Part shown: piece by piece, positions 46,922 to 56,155 of the stretch | Layout: every line of letters begins with the position of its first letter | How positions within the stretch are numbered: the first letter of the stretch is position 1 | NCBI RefSeq assembly: GCF_004341885.1 | Contig: NZ_SLVX01000003.1 | Location: 248,001-312,000 of the forward strand | Origin: Shinella granuli | GTDB lineage: Bacteria; Pseudomonadota; Alphaproteobacteria; Rhizobiales; Rhizobiaceae | Reading direction: 5' to 3' | Length of the DNA: 64,000 nucleotides | Notes under the pieces: model-generated | Database searches by the model: none | Told to the model about the DNA's origin: nothing | Seen by the model: the letters and a program-made list of their open reading frames with translations, nothing else | Program-made: the position numbers and the translations under genes

Positions 46922-48328
46922 TCAGGCAAAGACCACCTGGATATCGGTATATTCGGCAAGCCCCTCTTCGGCGAACTCGACGCCGATGCCCGAGGCCTTC
47001 ACGCCGCCGAACGGCGCATTCGGCTGGATGGCGCCGTGCTTGTTGATCCAGACGGAGCCGCAGGCGAGACGCCCCGCCACCTTTTTTGCGGCCGCGATGT
47101 CTGACGACCAGACCGAGCCGCCGAGACCGTTCGGGCTGTCATTGGCCAGTCGGATCGCCTCTTCGACGTCGGAGTAGCGGATGATCGGCAAAGCCGGCCC
47201 GAACTGCTCCTCGTCGACCAGCGGATCGCCGTTGCGAAGGCCGGCGATGATGGTCGGCGGGAAGAACAGGCCCTCGCCCGACTCTCCCCCGAGCAGCACC
47301 TTGCCCCGCTCCTTCGCATCCGCGACGAGGCGCGAAACCTTGTCGAACTGCATGCGGTTCTGGATGGGACCGAGGATGCTCGCCTCCTCCATGCCGTCGC
47401 CGACCTTGATATTGCGCGCATAGGCGACCAGCGCCTCGCAAACCGCATCGTGGATGGTGTCGTGCACGTAGAGCCGCTTCATCGCCGCGCAGGTCTGGCC
47501 GTTGTTGATGAAGGCGCCCCAGAAGAGGCCTTCGGCGATCGCAGCCGGATCCGCATCGGGCAGGACGATGCCGGCGTCGTTGCCGCCGAGTTCCAGCGTC
47601 AGGCGCTTCATCGTGTCGGCGGCGGACCGCATGACCCTCTGGCCGGTGGCGCAGGAGCCGGTGAAGACGATCTTGCTTATATCCGGATGCGCCGACATGG
47701 CGGCGCCGAGATTGAAGGCCCTGTCATCACCGGTCACCACATTGACGACGCCCGGCGGCAGCACCTCGTTCATGATCTCGACGAGCCGCAGGGTGGAAAG
47801 CGGCGTATGGGGCGAGGGCTTGACGACGACCGTGTTGCCCGTGCGCAGCGCCGGCAGGATATGCCAGACGGCGATCATGACCGGGAAATTCCACGGGGTG
47901 ATGGAACCGACGACGCCGAGCGGCTTGCGGGTGAGCTCCACCCGGCCCTGCTCGTTGTCCTGCAGCACCCGCGCCGGCAGCGAGAGCCCGGTCGTATAGC
48001 CCGCCCAGGCGACGGCGCCGCCGACCTCCCAGCGCGAGCCGAGGCCGTTGAGCGGCTTGCCCTGCTCGAGCGTGATGATCTCGGCAAGCTCGCCGGCATG
48101 TTCCTCGATCTTGGCCGTCACCGCCGCACAAGCCGCCTGCAGGGCCGCATCGTCCTGCGCCGACCAGGAGGCGAACGCCGCCTTGGCGACCGAGACCGCC
48201 GCATCCAGCTCCGCCCCGCCCATGTTCGGCGCGCGGCCGACCTCCTTGCCCGTCGCCGGGTTGAGAACGGCGAAGTCCGCGCCGACGGGCGCCGGCTTGC
48301 CGCCGATGGTAGCCTTGAATTCCATCAT
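46922..48328 (-). CDS. feaB: aldehyde dehydrogenase, probable phenylacetaldehyde dehydrogenase
   Basis: 468 residues. Cofactor fold segment SITPWNFPVMIAVWHILPAL, general-base Glu in LTLELGGNDAGIVLPDAD, catalytic Cys in INNGQTCAAMKRL. ATG 48328 follows GGAGG at 5-nt spacing. It would oxidise the aldehyde released by the amine oxidase to an acid; with phenylethylamine this is phenylacetate. Role inferred from position between the AraC regulator and the amine oxidase. The sequence alone would only say short to medium aldehyde dehydrogenase. Confidence 0.8.
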   Translation of the reverse strand: MMEFKATIGGKPAPVGADFAVLNPATGKEVGRAPNMGGAELDAAVSVAKAAFASWSAQDDAALQAACAAVTAKIEEHAGELAEIITLEQGKPLNGLGSRWEVGGAVAWAGYTTGLSLPARVLQDNEQGRVELTRKPLGVVGSITPWNFPVMIAVWHILPALRTGNTVVVKPSPHTPLSTLRLVEIMNEVLPPGVVNVVTGDDRAFNLGAAMSAHPDISKIVFTGSCATGQRVMRSAADTMKRLTLELGGNDAGIVLPDADPAAIAEGLFWGAFINNGQTCAAMKRLYVHDTIHDAVCEALVAYARNIKVGDGMEEASILGPIQNRMQFDKVSRLVADAKERGKVLLGGESGEGLFFPPTIIAGLRNGDPLVDEEQFGPALPIIRYSDVEEAIRLANDSPNGLGGSVWSSDIAAAKKVAGRLACGSVWINKHGAIQPNAPFGGVKASGIGVEFAEEGLAEYTDIQVVFA

Positions 48329-48444
48329 GTCCGCCTCCTCCATGAACGGCCCGCCTCCTCCGGCGGGGACATATGGTGGCAGAGATTAGAGGGGTATGGC
48401 GCGCCGGACTTGGACGGCACCGTCCCGCCTTTTGGATAAAAGCG

Positions 48445-49371
48445 TCAATGGCAGCGGGCGACCGCGCCCGGCGTCATGCCGTATTTCTTGCGGAACTCGC
48501 GGTAGAAATAGGAAAGGTCGTTGAAGCCGCAATCGAAGGCGACGGCCGTGACGCCCTCCGCCGCCTGCTCCCCCTTGCGGGCGGAAAGCCGCGCATGGGC
48601 AAGCTCCAGCCGGCGGTTGAGCAACCGATGGCCGGGCGTTTCGCCGAGCGGCCGGAAATGCCGCTGCAGCATGCGCTCCGAGACGTTGAGGCGGACGGCC
48701 AGCTCGCGCGGCCCGAAGCCCGGGTCCGCGCGGTGGCGATCGATCATCGCGAGTGCCCGCGACAGCAGCGTCTCGGCGGGCGCGGCGGCGCCCGTCACGC
48801 GGGTCGAGTGCAGGTAGGCGCCGAGAAGGCAGAGGAAGGCTTCGCCGAGCTGCGCCTGCGCGCCCTCCTCCAGCAGCATTTTCGCGATGACCGCGCGCAT
48901 GGCGAGCCAGAGGGGGTCGTCGCGCGAGATCGAAAGCCCGCCTGTGCACGGCGTGCCGAAGCGGTGGAGCATCTCGTCGCGCGGGATGTGCAGCGACACC
49001 TGGTTCGAGCGCTCGCCGCGATAGAGGAAGGTCGAGGGCCTGACGGAATCGACGAGGAACATGTCGCCGGGCGAAAGCTCCGCGACCTGCTCGCCCTGCT
49101 CGACGCGACAGTGGCCGGCATCCTGCACCAGCAGGAAGAAGTATTCGCCGGGATCCTGCCGGATGGAGCGGGTGTTGCGCGCAACTTCAGAGGCATCGAG
49201 CGCGACGATCGCCGTATCGAAGGGACCGACGCGCCGCGTCGTGACATCGCCATTGACGACACCCGTCCGCCCCATCGGCTCTAGGTCAAAGGAGCCGCAG
49301 ACCCTCCTGATCTCCGCCTCGAGAATTTCTACCGGCACCGGCTTGTGTCCCGGCGTCATCAGCGACTGCAT
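48445..49371 (-). CDS. feaR: AraC family regulator (FeaR-like)
   Basis: 308 residues. An N-terminal AraC_binding_2-type domain (about 1-190, with AQLGEAFLCLLGAYLHS) is followed by two helix-turn-helix units: LAVRLNVSERMLQRHFRPLG and VAFDCGFNDLSYFYREFRKK. FeaR of Escherichia coli has the same layout and activates tynA and feaB. This gene is upstream of both on the same strand, 116 bp before the aldehyde dehydrogenase, a gap large enough for an activated promoter. Confidence 0.82.
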   Translation of the reverse strand: MQSLMTPGHKPVPVEILEAEIRRVCGSFDLEPMGRTGVVNGDVTTRRVGPFDTAIVALDASEVARNTRSIRQDPGEYFFLLVQDAGHCRVEQGEQVAELSPGDMFLVDSVRPSTFLYRGERSNQVSLHIPRDEMLHRFGTPCTGGLSISRDDPLWLAMRAVIAKMLLEEGAQAQLGEAFLCLLGAYLHSTRVTGAAAPAETLLSRALAMIDRHRADPGFGPRELAVRLNVSERMLQRHFRPLGETPGHRLLNRRLELAHARLSARKGEQAAEGVTAVAFDCGFNDLSYFYREFRKKYGMTPGAVARCH

Positions 49372-49519
49372 CGTGCCCTCCCCGGCTCTAGCAGAAAGCC
49401 TGTTCTCCCAAAACTATCTCACCACAGTCCGCAACGCTTGCCTATCGCCGGAAGCTCTTCCCATCTGCGAAACACGCAATCTTTTCATCCTTCCGCAAGG
49501 CAATCTTGCCGGAATTGCC

Positions 49520-51580
49520 TTACCCGGCAAGCACCGAAAAGCCGCCAGCCTCCGCCGCCCGGCGCAGGCTATCGCTGGGCGGTTCGGCAAGGCCATCCGC
49601 CGCAAGACGATCCAGCACCGCCACCACTGCGGACAGCCCCCGCGCCTCGGCATGGTGCATCGGCCCGCCGCGCCAGCGCGGGAAGCCGTAGCCATGGATC
49701 TTCACGAGATCGATATCGGCGGCGCGCAGCGCCACGCGCTCTTCCAGGATGCGCGTCGCCTCGTTGACCATGGGCAGGATAATGGCGTCGACGATACCTG
49801 CCTCGTCCCATGTCCGCTGCGCCCGGCCCTCCGCCACCTCGGCGATGATCGCCGCCACGGTTTCCGAGGATTTCGGCGCACGGTCGCCCGGCTGGTAGTC
49901 GTACCAGCCGCCGCCGGTCTTCTGGCCGTAGCGCCCGAGGGCGCAGAGCCGGTCGGCAACGGGTGCGAAAGGTGTCTCGCCCCGTTCGCGCGCCGCCTTG
50001 CGCTGGAAGGCCGCGATGTCGAGGCCGCCGAGATCCTGTGCCTCGAAGGGCCCCATCGGCAGGCCGAAGGCTCGCATGGCGGCATCGACCGCTGCGGGCG
50101 TCGCGCCCGACAGCAAAAGCCGCTCGGCCTGCGCCCGCGTCACCTTCAGGATGCGGTTGCCGATGAAACCGTCGCAGATGCCGGCGCGCACCGGGATCTT
50201 GCCGAGCAGGCGGGCGAGCGCGAAACCGGTCGCCAGCACCTCCGGCGCGGTCGCCTCCGTCGGCACGATCTCCAAGAGCTTCATGATCTGCGCCGGGCTG
50301 AAGAAATGCAGGCCGAGGAAGCGTTCCGGATGGCTGACGCCTTCGCTGATCGCGTCGGGATCGAGATAGGACGTGTTGGTGGCCAGAACCGCATCCGGCC
50401 GGCAGACTGCCGAGAGCCTTTCGAAGACGGCGCGCTTGACGGCAAGATCCTCGAAGACCGCCTCGATGACGAGGTCCGTATCGGCCAGCAGGCCATAATC
50501 ATCGCCGCCGGTGACGCCGGCCATGCGCTCGTCCGCCACGGCCTGCGGGATGCGGCCGCGCTTCACCGAGCCTTCATAGATGCCCCGCACATTGGCAAGC
50601 CCGCGCTCGACGGCCGCCGCGTCGCGCTCGATGAGGACGACCGGCAGGCCGGCATCGCGCAGCGCCGCGGCAATGCCCGCGCCCATCGTGCCGCCGCCGA
50701 TGACGGCGGCCGATCGGATGGCGCGCGGCGTGACGCCGGCAAGCTCCGGCGGGCGCGGCGCGGCGCGCTCGGCAAAGAAGACATGGCGCAGCGCCGCTGC
50801 CTGCTCAGAGCCGCGCAGTTCGAGGAAGGTTTCCCGCTCGAACGCCATGGCGCTGGCGAAATCCGTCTCGCTCGCCTTCCGCACCGAGGCAAGCGCCCGG
50901 AGCGGCGCGGCTTCCCGCTTCGCCTTGCCCGCCACGGCCTTTTCGGCACCCTCCCAGAAACCCGCCTCGACGGGGGCCACGGCGCGGCTGGAGACCGGCT
51001 GCGGCCGGGCCTTGCCGGCAATGTCGTTCGCAAAGGCAATCGCGCCGGCCCGCAGGTCGCCGTCGACAACGGCGTCGATCAGGCCGAGCCCTTCCGCCTT
51101 CTTCGCACCGACCGGGCTGCCGCTCGTCACGAGGTCGACGGCAGCAGCCGGGCCGATCAGCCGCGGCAGGCGAACCGTGCCGCCCGCGCCGGGGATGATG
51201 CCGAGCTTGACTTCCGGCAGGCCGAGGCTGGCGCTGGGAACCGCCACGCGCCAGGCGCAGCCGAGCGCCACTTCGAGCCCGCCGCCGAGCGCGCTGCCAT
51301 GAATCGCCGCGACCCACGGCGTCTTCGCCCCCTCGATGGTCGCCACCACATCCGGCAGATGCGGCGGCTGCGGCGGCTTGCCGAATTCGCCGACATCCGC
51401 CCCGGCAATGAAGGTGCGGCCGGCGCAGATCAGGACGACCGCCTTCACCGCCGCGTCCGCATCGAGCGTGGAGACGGCCGCGACGAGGGCCTGGCGCAGC
51501 GCCTGCGACAGCGCGTTGACGGGCGGGTTGTCGACGGTGACGACGGCGATGGCGTTTTCGCGGGCGATGGTGACGGTCAT
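49520..51580 (-). CDS. enoyl-CoA hydratase/3-hydroxyacyl-CoA dehydrogenase fusion
   Basis: 686 residues from ATG 51580. The N-terminal crotonase domain (about 1-190) has GSALGGGLEVALGCAWRV and GLPEVKLGIIPGAGGTVRLP. The NAD-binding 3-hydroxyacyl-CoA dehydrogenase domain starts near residue 290 with AAVIGGGTMGAGIAAALRDA and continues with FFSPAQIMKLLEIVPTEAT. It is the FadJ/FadB-type single-chain enzyme. As last gene of the paaN-liv operon, 4 bp after livF, it probably does the PaaF and PaaH steps (2,3-dehydroadipyl-CoA to 3-oxoadipyl-CoA); general beta-oxidation is the alternative. Confidence 0.85.
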   Translation of the reverse strand: MTVTIARENAIAVVTVDNPPVNALSQALRQALVAAVSTLDADAAVKAVVLICAGRTFIAGADVGEFGKPPQPPHLPDVVATIEGAKTPWVAAIHGSALGGGLEVALGCAWRVAVPSASLGLPEVKLGIIPGAGGTVRLPRLIGPAAAVDLVTSGSPVGAKKAEGLGLIDAVVDGDLRAGAIAFANDIAGKARPQPVSSRAVAPVEAGFWEGAEKAVAGKAKREAAPLRALASVRKASETDFASAMAFERETFLELRGSEQAAALRHVFFAERAAPRPPELAGVTPRAIRSAAVIGGGTMGAGIAAALRDAGLPVVLIERDAAAVERGLANVRGIYEGSVKRGRIPQAVADERMAGVTGGDDYGLLADTDLVIEAVFEDLAVKRAVFERLSAVCRPDAVLATNTSYLDPDAISEGVSHPERFLGLHFFSPAQIMKLLEIVPTEATAPEVLATGFALARLLGKIPVRAGICDGFIGNRILKVTRAQAERLLLSGATPAAVDAAMRAFGLPMGPFEAQDLGGLDIAAFQRKAARERGETPFAPVADRLCALGRYGQKTGGGWYDYQPGDRAPKSSETVAAIIAEVAEGRAQRTWDEAGIVDAIILPMVNEATRILEERVALRAADIDLVKIHGYGFPRWRGGPMHHAEARGLSAVVAVLDRLAADGLAEPPSDSLRRAAEAGGFSVLAG

Positions 51581-51584
51581 GGTC

Positions 51585-52286
51585 TCATATTCCCAGATAA
51601 GCGGCGCGGATGCGTTCGTCGGCAATGAGTTCGGCAGCGGGACCGGACATGGTGATGCGGCCCGTCTCCATGACATAGCCGCGATCGGCGACCGAAAGCG
51701 CACCGAATGCGTTCTGCTCGACGAGCAGCACGGTGACGCCGAGCGCCTTCAGGCTCTTCACCACGTCGAAGATCTGCGCCACGAGGATGGGGGCAAGGCC
51801 CATGCTCGGCTCGTCGAGCAGCAGGCAGGAGGGGCGGCCCATCAGCGCGCGGGCGATCGCCAGCATCTGCTGCTGGCCGCCGGAAAGACCGCCGGCCGCA
51901 AGGTTGCGCTTCTCCTTGAGGATCGGGAACATGGCGAAGGCATCGTCCCGGTCCCGTTCCACCTTGTCGTCGGAAAAGAGATAGGCGCCGAGGCGCAGGT
52001 TCTCTTCCACCGTCAGGTTCGTGAAGATCTGTCGCCCCTCGGGCGACTGGGCGAGCCCGCGCCGCACGCGGGCATGGGCCGGCACCGTCGTCAGCGCCTC
52101 GCCGCGAAAGACGATGGACCCGGCCGAGACCGGCTGGATGCCCGAGAGGCACTTGAGCAGCGTGGTCTTGCCGGCGCCGTTCGCGCCGACCACCGTGACG
52201 ATCTCGCCGGAGGCGACGTCGAGGTCGATGCCGTGCAGCACCTCGATGCGGCCGTAGCGCGAACGCAGTCCTTCAACCGTCAGCAT
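51585..52286 (-). CDS. livF: Liv-type ABC transporter ATPase, LivF
   Basis: 233 residues. Walker A GANGAGKTT, signature LSGGQQQMLAIARAL, Walker B CLLLDEPSMGLAP, and the LivF-typical LVEQNAFGALSVADRGYVME. It begins 14 bp inside the end of livG, with MLTVEGLRSRYGRIEVLHGI; longer in-frame readings would add an Arg-rich leader. Part of an uptake system placed inside a phenylacetate operon. Confidence 0.9.
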   Translation of the reverse strand: MLTVEGLRSRYGRIEVLHGIDLDVASGEIVTVVGANGAGKTTLLKCLSGIQPVSAGSIVFRGEALTTVPAHARVRRGLAQSPEGRQIFTNLTVEENLRLGAYLFSDDKVERDRDDAFAMFPILKEKRNLAAGGLSGGQQQMLAIARALMGRPSCLLLDEPSMGLAPILVAQIFDVVKSLKALGVTVLLVEQNAFGALSVADRGYVMETGRITMSGPAAELIADERIRAAYLGI

Positions 52287-53058
52287 TTTGCGCCTCCGTC
52301 GCCTGGGCACCCAGATAGGCCTCGATGACACGCGGATCGCGCGCGATCGCCGCCGGCTCGCCTTCGGCGATCTTCTCGCCATGGTCGAGCACCACGATAT
52401 GGTTGGAAATGCGCATGACCATCTTCATGTCGTGCTCCACCAGCAGGATCGACACGCCTTCGGCCGCGACCTTGGCGATCAGGTGGTCGATCTCCTCCGT
52501 CTCGACGGCATTGCAGCCGGCAGCCGGCTCGTCGAGCAGCAGCACGCGGGGCTTCAGCGCCAGCGCGCGGGCGATCTCCAGCCGCTTCAATGCGCCATAG
52601 GAGAGCGAGCCTGCCTCCTGCTCGGCGGCCCGGCCGAGGCCGACGCGGTCGAGCAGCGCACGGGCGCTCTCTTCGGACGCCCTGCTGCGGCGGCGCGCGG
52701 CGGGCAGCGAAAAGAGATCGGCGAACACCGAGCCGCGCTCATGCAGGTGATGACCGGCGACGGCGTTTTCGAGCACGCTCATCGACTGGAAGATCTGCAG
52801 GTTCTGGAAGGTCCGCGACAGGCCGCGCCGGGCGAGGTGATGCGGCGGCATGCGCGTGACATCCTCTCCATCGAGCGCGACACGCCCGCGGGCCGGAGCG
52901 TAGACGCCCGAGATCATGTTGAACAGCGTCGTCTTGCCGGCACCATTCGGGCCGATAACGGAGACGATCTCGCCGGGTTTCAAGGCGAAGCCGACATCGT
53001 TGACGGCACGGACGCCGCCGAAATCGATCCCCAAGCCTTCGATCTGAAGCAGGCTCAT
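52273..53058 (-). CDS. livG: Liv-type ABC transporter ATPase, LivG
   Basis: 261 residues. Walker A GPNGAGKTT, LivG-typical GLSRTFQNLQIFQSMSVLEN, signature LSYGALKRLEIARAL, Walker B LLLDEPAAGCNAVETEEI, switch LVEHDMKMVM. Asn-Ala instead of the usual Met-Asn/Leu-Asn after AAGC is a small deviation. Overlaps livM by 4 bp and livF by 14 bp. Confidence 0.9.
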   Translation of the reverse strand: MSLLQIEGLGIDFGGVRAVNDVGFALKPGEIVSVIGPNGAGKTTLFNMISGVYAPARGRVALDGEDVTRMPPHHLARRGLSRTFQNLQIFQSMSVLENAVAGHHLHERGSVFADLFSLPAARRRSRASEESARALLDRVGLGRAAEQEAGSLSYGALKRLEIARALALKPRVLLLDEPAAGCNAVETEEIDHLIAKVAAEGVSILLVEHDMKMVMRISNHIVVLDHGEKIAEGEPAAIARDPRVIEAYLGAQATEAQNADG

Positions 53059-54011
53059 TCCGCCCTCCCCCGGATGCGGCGCGTAATGGAGGGCAGGAGG
53101 CCCTCCCGCATGAAGATCATGACCAGCATCATGACGAGGCCGAGCATGAGCTGTTCATATTCCTGGAAGACCGTCAGCACCTGCGGCAGCGTGGTGAGGA
53201 TCGCCGCGCCGAGGATGGCGCCGAGCACCGACCCCGCCCCGCCGAGCACCGCCATGGTGACCATCTCGATCGAATGCATGAAGCCCGCGACATCCGGCGT
53301 GATGAACTTGTTCTGCAGCGCCAGCAGCGAGCCCGAAACCGAGGCATAGACCGCCGACAGGACGAAGGCCACGAGCTTGTAATGGGCCACATCGACGCCG
53401 ACCGTGCGGGCGGCGACCTCCGACCCGTGCAGCGCCCTGAGCGCCCGGCCGGTCGGGCTGTGGTAGAGGTTGAGCGCCAGCCAGGCGCCGATGACCAGGA
53501 CGAGACCGGAGAAGGCGTACCAGAATTCGGTGTTGGAAAGATCGATGCCGATGGCCTTCAGGACGGCGCGAAGACCCAGCTCCGGCACCGCCATGCCGTC
53601 CGGCCCGCCGGTGAGCTGCGCCTCGTTGGAGAGCACCATCGAGACGAGAATGCCGAAGCCGAGGCTGGCGACGGCGAGGTAGTATCCCTTGAGCCGCAGG
53701 ATCGGCCGGCCGACGAGAAAGGCGATGGCCGCGGAAAGCGCCGCGCCCAGCACCGCCGCGAGCGCCGGATGCAGGCCGAGATGGACCGGCGCCAGCGCAC
53801 AGGCATAGGCGCCGATGCCGGCAAAGCCCGCATGGCCGAGGCTGATCTGGCCGGCATAGCCGATGAGGATGACGAGACCCGTCACCGCAAGCCCGTTGAC
53901 GAAGATCAGCGAGCCGACGCGGAAATAGTAGGAGGACGGAAAGAAGACCGGCGCGATCGCGATGACCGCGGCGAGGATGAGGAGCGTGGTTGTCTTGCTG
54001 GAGAGCCGCAT
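53055..54011 (-). CDS. livM: Liv-type ABC transporter permease, LivM
   Basis: 318 residues from ATG 54011; a GTG at 54017 overlapping the livH stop is possible. About ten helices, with NGLAVTGLVILIGYAGQISL and GHAGFAGIGAYACALAPVHL at the N-terminal half, both typical of LivM. VLGGAGSVLGAILGAAILTT near the C-terminus. Forms the channel with LivH. Confidence 0.9.
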   Translation of the reverse strand: MRLSSKTTTLLILAAVIAIAPVFFPSSYYFRVGSLIFVNGLAVTGLVILIGYAGQISLGHAGFAGIGAYACALAPVHLGLHPALAAVLGAALSAAIAFLVGRPILRLKGYYLAVASLGFGILVSMVLSNEAQLTGGPDGMAVPELGLRAVLKAIGIDLSNTEFWYAFSGLVLVIGAWLALNLYHSPTGRALRALHGSEVAARTVGVDVAHYKLVAFVLSAVYASVSGSLLALQNKFITPDVAGFMHSIEMVTMAVLGGAGSVLGAILGAAILTTLPQVLTVFQEYEQLMLGLVMMLVMIFMREGLLPSITRRIRGRAE

Positions 54012-54013
54012 GA

Positions 54014-54886
54014 TCACACCCGATCCGTCGACTTGCGGCCGAAAAGGCCCTGCGGCATGGCGAAGAGCACCGCGAGGATGACGACGAAGGCAGCCGCGTC
54101 CTTGTATTGCGAGCTGATATAGCCGGCCGTCATCGCTTCCAGGATCCCGAGCAGCAGGCCGCCGACAAGGGCGCCCTTGGGGTTGCCCATGCCGCCGAGC
54201 ATGGCGGCGGCAAAACCCTTCAGCGCCAGCGCCAGCCCGACATCGTAGCTCGTCAGCGTGATCGGCGTCACCAGCACGCCGGCGAGCGCGCCGATGGCGG
54301 CGGACATGGCGAAGGAGAGCGTCATCACGTAGTTGGTGTTGATGCCGACGAGCTGGGCCGCGATGCGGTTGTTCGCCGTCGCCAGCACGGCGCGACCGAT
54401 CAGCGTGCGCGTGAAGAACAGCCAGAGACAGAAGAAGACCGCGAGCGCGCCGGCAATCACCCAGAGGCTCTGCGGCAGGATGGTCGCGCCACCGATGAGG
54501 ATCGGCTGGTCGCCCGAAAAGGCCGGGAAGCGGTGGATCTGCTTGTCGAAGACGAGCTGCGTCGCGCCGCGGATGAAGATCGAGGCGCCGATGGTGATGA
54601 TGATCAGCGAGACGACGGGGGCGCCCCGCGCCGGCTCGATCGCCAGCTTGTTGAGCGCAACGCCGATACCCGCCGTCGCGATGATGGCGATGAGCGCGGC
54701 AAGCGGCAGCGGCAGGCCCGCTGCATGCGCGAAGAAGGTGATCATGCCGCCGAGCATGACGAACTCGCCCTGGGCGAAGTTCACGACGTCGGAAGCGTTG
54801 TAGATGATCGTGAAGCCGAGCGCGACCAGCGCATAGACCGCGCCGACCGTGATCCCGGAAAGTAGGAATTGCAGGAGTTCGGGCAT
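54014..54886 (-). CDS. livH: Liv-type ABC transporter permease, LivH
   Basis: 290 residues. LSGITVGAVYALVALGFTII and VVNFAQGEFVMLGGMITFFA are the LivH hallmarks; LKGFAAAMLGGMGNPKGALV follows near the C-terminal side. Begins 70 bp after the binding-protein gene. Confidence 0.9.
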   Translation of the reverse strand: MPELLQFLLSGITVGAVYALVALGFTIIYNASDVVNFAQGEFVMLGGMITFFAHAAGLPLPLAALIAIIATAGIGVALNKLAIEPARGAPVVSLIIITIGASIFIRGATQLVFDKQIHRFPAFSGDQPILIGGATILPQSLWVIAGALAVFFCLWLFFTRTLIGRAVLATANNRIAAQLVGINTNYVMTLSFAMSAAIGALAGVLVTPITLTSYDVGLALALKGFAAAMLGGMGNPKGALVGGLLLGILEAMTAGYISSQYKDAAAFVVILAVLFAMPQGLFGRKSTDRV

Positions 54887-54956
54887 GAATGCCTCCGCTT
54901 CGCGCGCGACGGTTTCCGCCGGCCCGCCGCCTTATGACGCGGGCCGGCGGGCTCGA

Positions 54957-56108
54957 TTACTCGACGATCTTCCAGCCGCCCTTTTCGATCTGAAGCATGC
55001 GGAAGGCCGACAGGTCGAGGCCGAGATGGTCCTCCGCCGTCATGGTCACCGTGCCGGTCGTGCCGACAAGGCCGGACGTGCCTTCGATCGCATCGCGGAT
55101 CGCCGACGGCTCGGTGCTGCCCGCCCGCGTGATCGCGTCGACGAGGATACGCAGCGCGTCATGGGCGTAGCCGCCGAAGGTCGAGACCGGCTTGCCGGTC
55201 GCCTTCTCGTAGGCGTCCTTGTAGGCGACGACGACAGCGCGCTGCGGATCGCTTTCCGGCAGGAGGCTCGCGACGAGCAGCGCCGTGCCCGGCAGGCGCA
55301 CGCCTTCGGCGGCTTCCGCGCCGGCAAGCTCGATGAAGCCATCCGAGGCGACGCCGTGCGACTGGTAGAGTGGCAGGCCGACGGCGAGCTGGGCATAGTT
55401 GCGCGTGACGATCGCCGGGCCCTGGCCGAAACCGGGGTTCAACACGGCTTGCACGCCGTCCTTGCCCTTGATGTTGGTGAGCTGCGGCGTCATGTCGGCA
55501 TCGGTCGGGCCATAGGTCTCGTCGGCCAGGACCTCGATGCCGTAGTCGCCGATGATCTCCAGGCACTGCTTGCGCATGGAGGCGCCGAAGCCGTCGGAAC
55601 CGGAAATCAGGCCGATCTTGCCGATGCCGGCCTTCTTCATGTCCTCGAAGATCTTCGCGCAGGCCATGCGGTCCGTGTGCGGGGTCTTGAAGGTGAAGGG
55701 GCGGACGGGATCGATGATCTCGATGGCGCCGGCAAGGGAGATGAACGGGATTTCCGCATCCTCGAAGACCGGGATGATGGCCATGGAGGTGCCCGTCGTC
55801 GTGCCGCCGATCACGGCGACGACTTCGTCGTCCTCCACCAGGCGGGTGGCGAAGGTGCGCGCCTTGTTCGGGTCGCCGCCATCGTCATAGACGATCAGGT
55901 CGATCTTCTCGCCATTGACGCCGCCGGCCGCATTGATCTCCTCGACCAGCATCTTCAGCGTCTTGGCTTCCGGATCGCCGAGGAAGGAGGCGGGGCCGGT
56001 TTCCGAAAGGGTCGCACCGATCTTGATATCGGCAAGGGCCGGCGCGGCAAAGCCGAGGACGAGCGCCAGCGTGCCGGCAAGCGCTGTGGTGGTGAGCGAA
56101 AATTTCAT
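54957..56108 (-). CDS. livK: Liv-type ABC transporter binding protein
   Basis: 383 residues with a clear signal peptide (LTTTALAGTLALVLGFAAPA, cut after ALA). The mature part starts DIKIGATLSETGPASFLGDP, and AVIGGTTTGTSMAIIPVFED is the Peripla_BP_6 ligand segment. ATG 56108 has GGAGGAG upstream; a longer reading does not begin with the signal. Gene order paaN, this gene, livH, M, G, F, hydratase-dehydrogenase on one strand makes phenylacetate or a related aromatic acid a better ligand guess than branched-chain amino acids (inference). Confidence 0.87.
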   Translation of the reverse strand: MKFSLTTTALAGTLALVLGFAAPALADIKIGATLSETGPASFLGDPEAKTLKMLVEEINAAGGVNGEKIDLIVYDDGGDPNKARTFATRLVEDDEVVAVIGGTTTGTSMAIIPVFEDAEIPFISLAGAIEIIDPVRPFTFKTPHTDRMACAKIFEDMKKAGIGKIGLISGSDGFGASMRKQCLEIIGDYGIEVLADETYGPTDADMTPQLTNIKGKDGVQAVLNPGFGQGPAIVTRNYAQLAVGLPLYQSHGVASDGFIELAGAEAAEGVRLPGTALLVASLLPESDPQRAVVVAYKDAYEKATGKPVSTFGGYAHDALRILVDAITRAGSTEPSAIRDAIEGTSGLVGTTGTVTMTAEDHLGLDLSAFRMLQIEKGGWKIVE

Positions 56109-56155
56109 GTCGGTTTCTCCTCCCAACAAAGACAAAAGATTGAAGCGTAGACTCC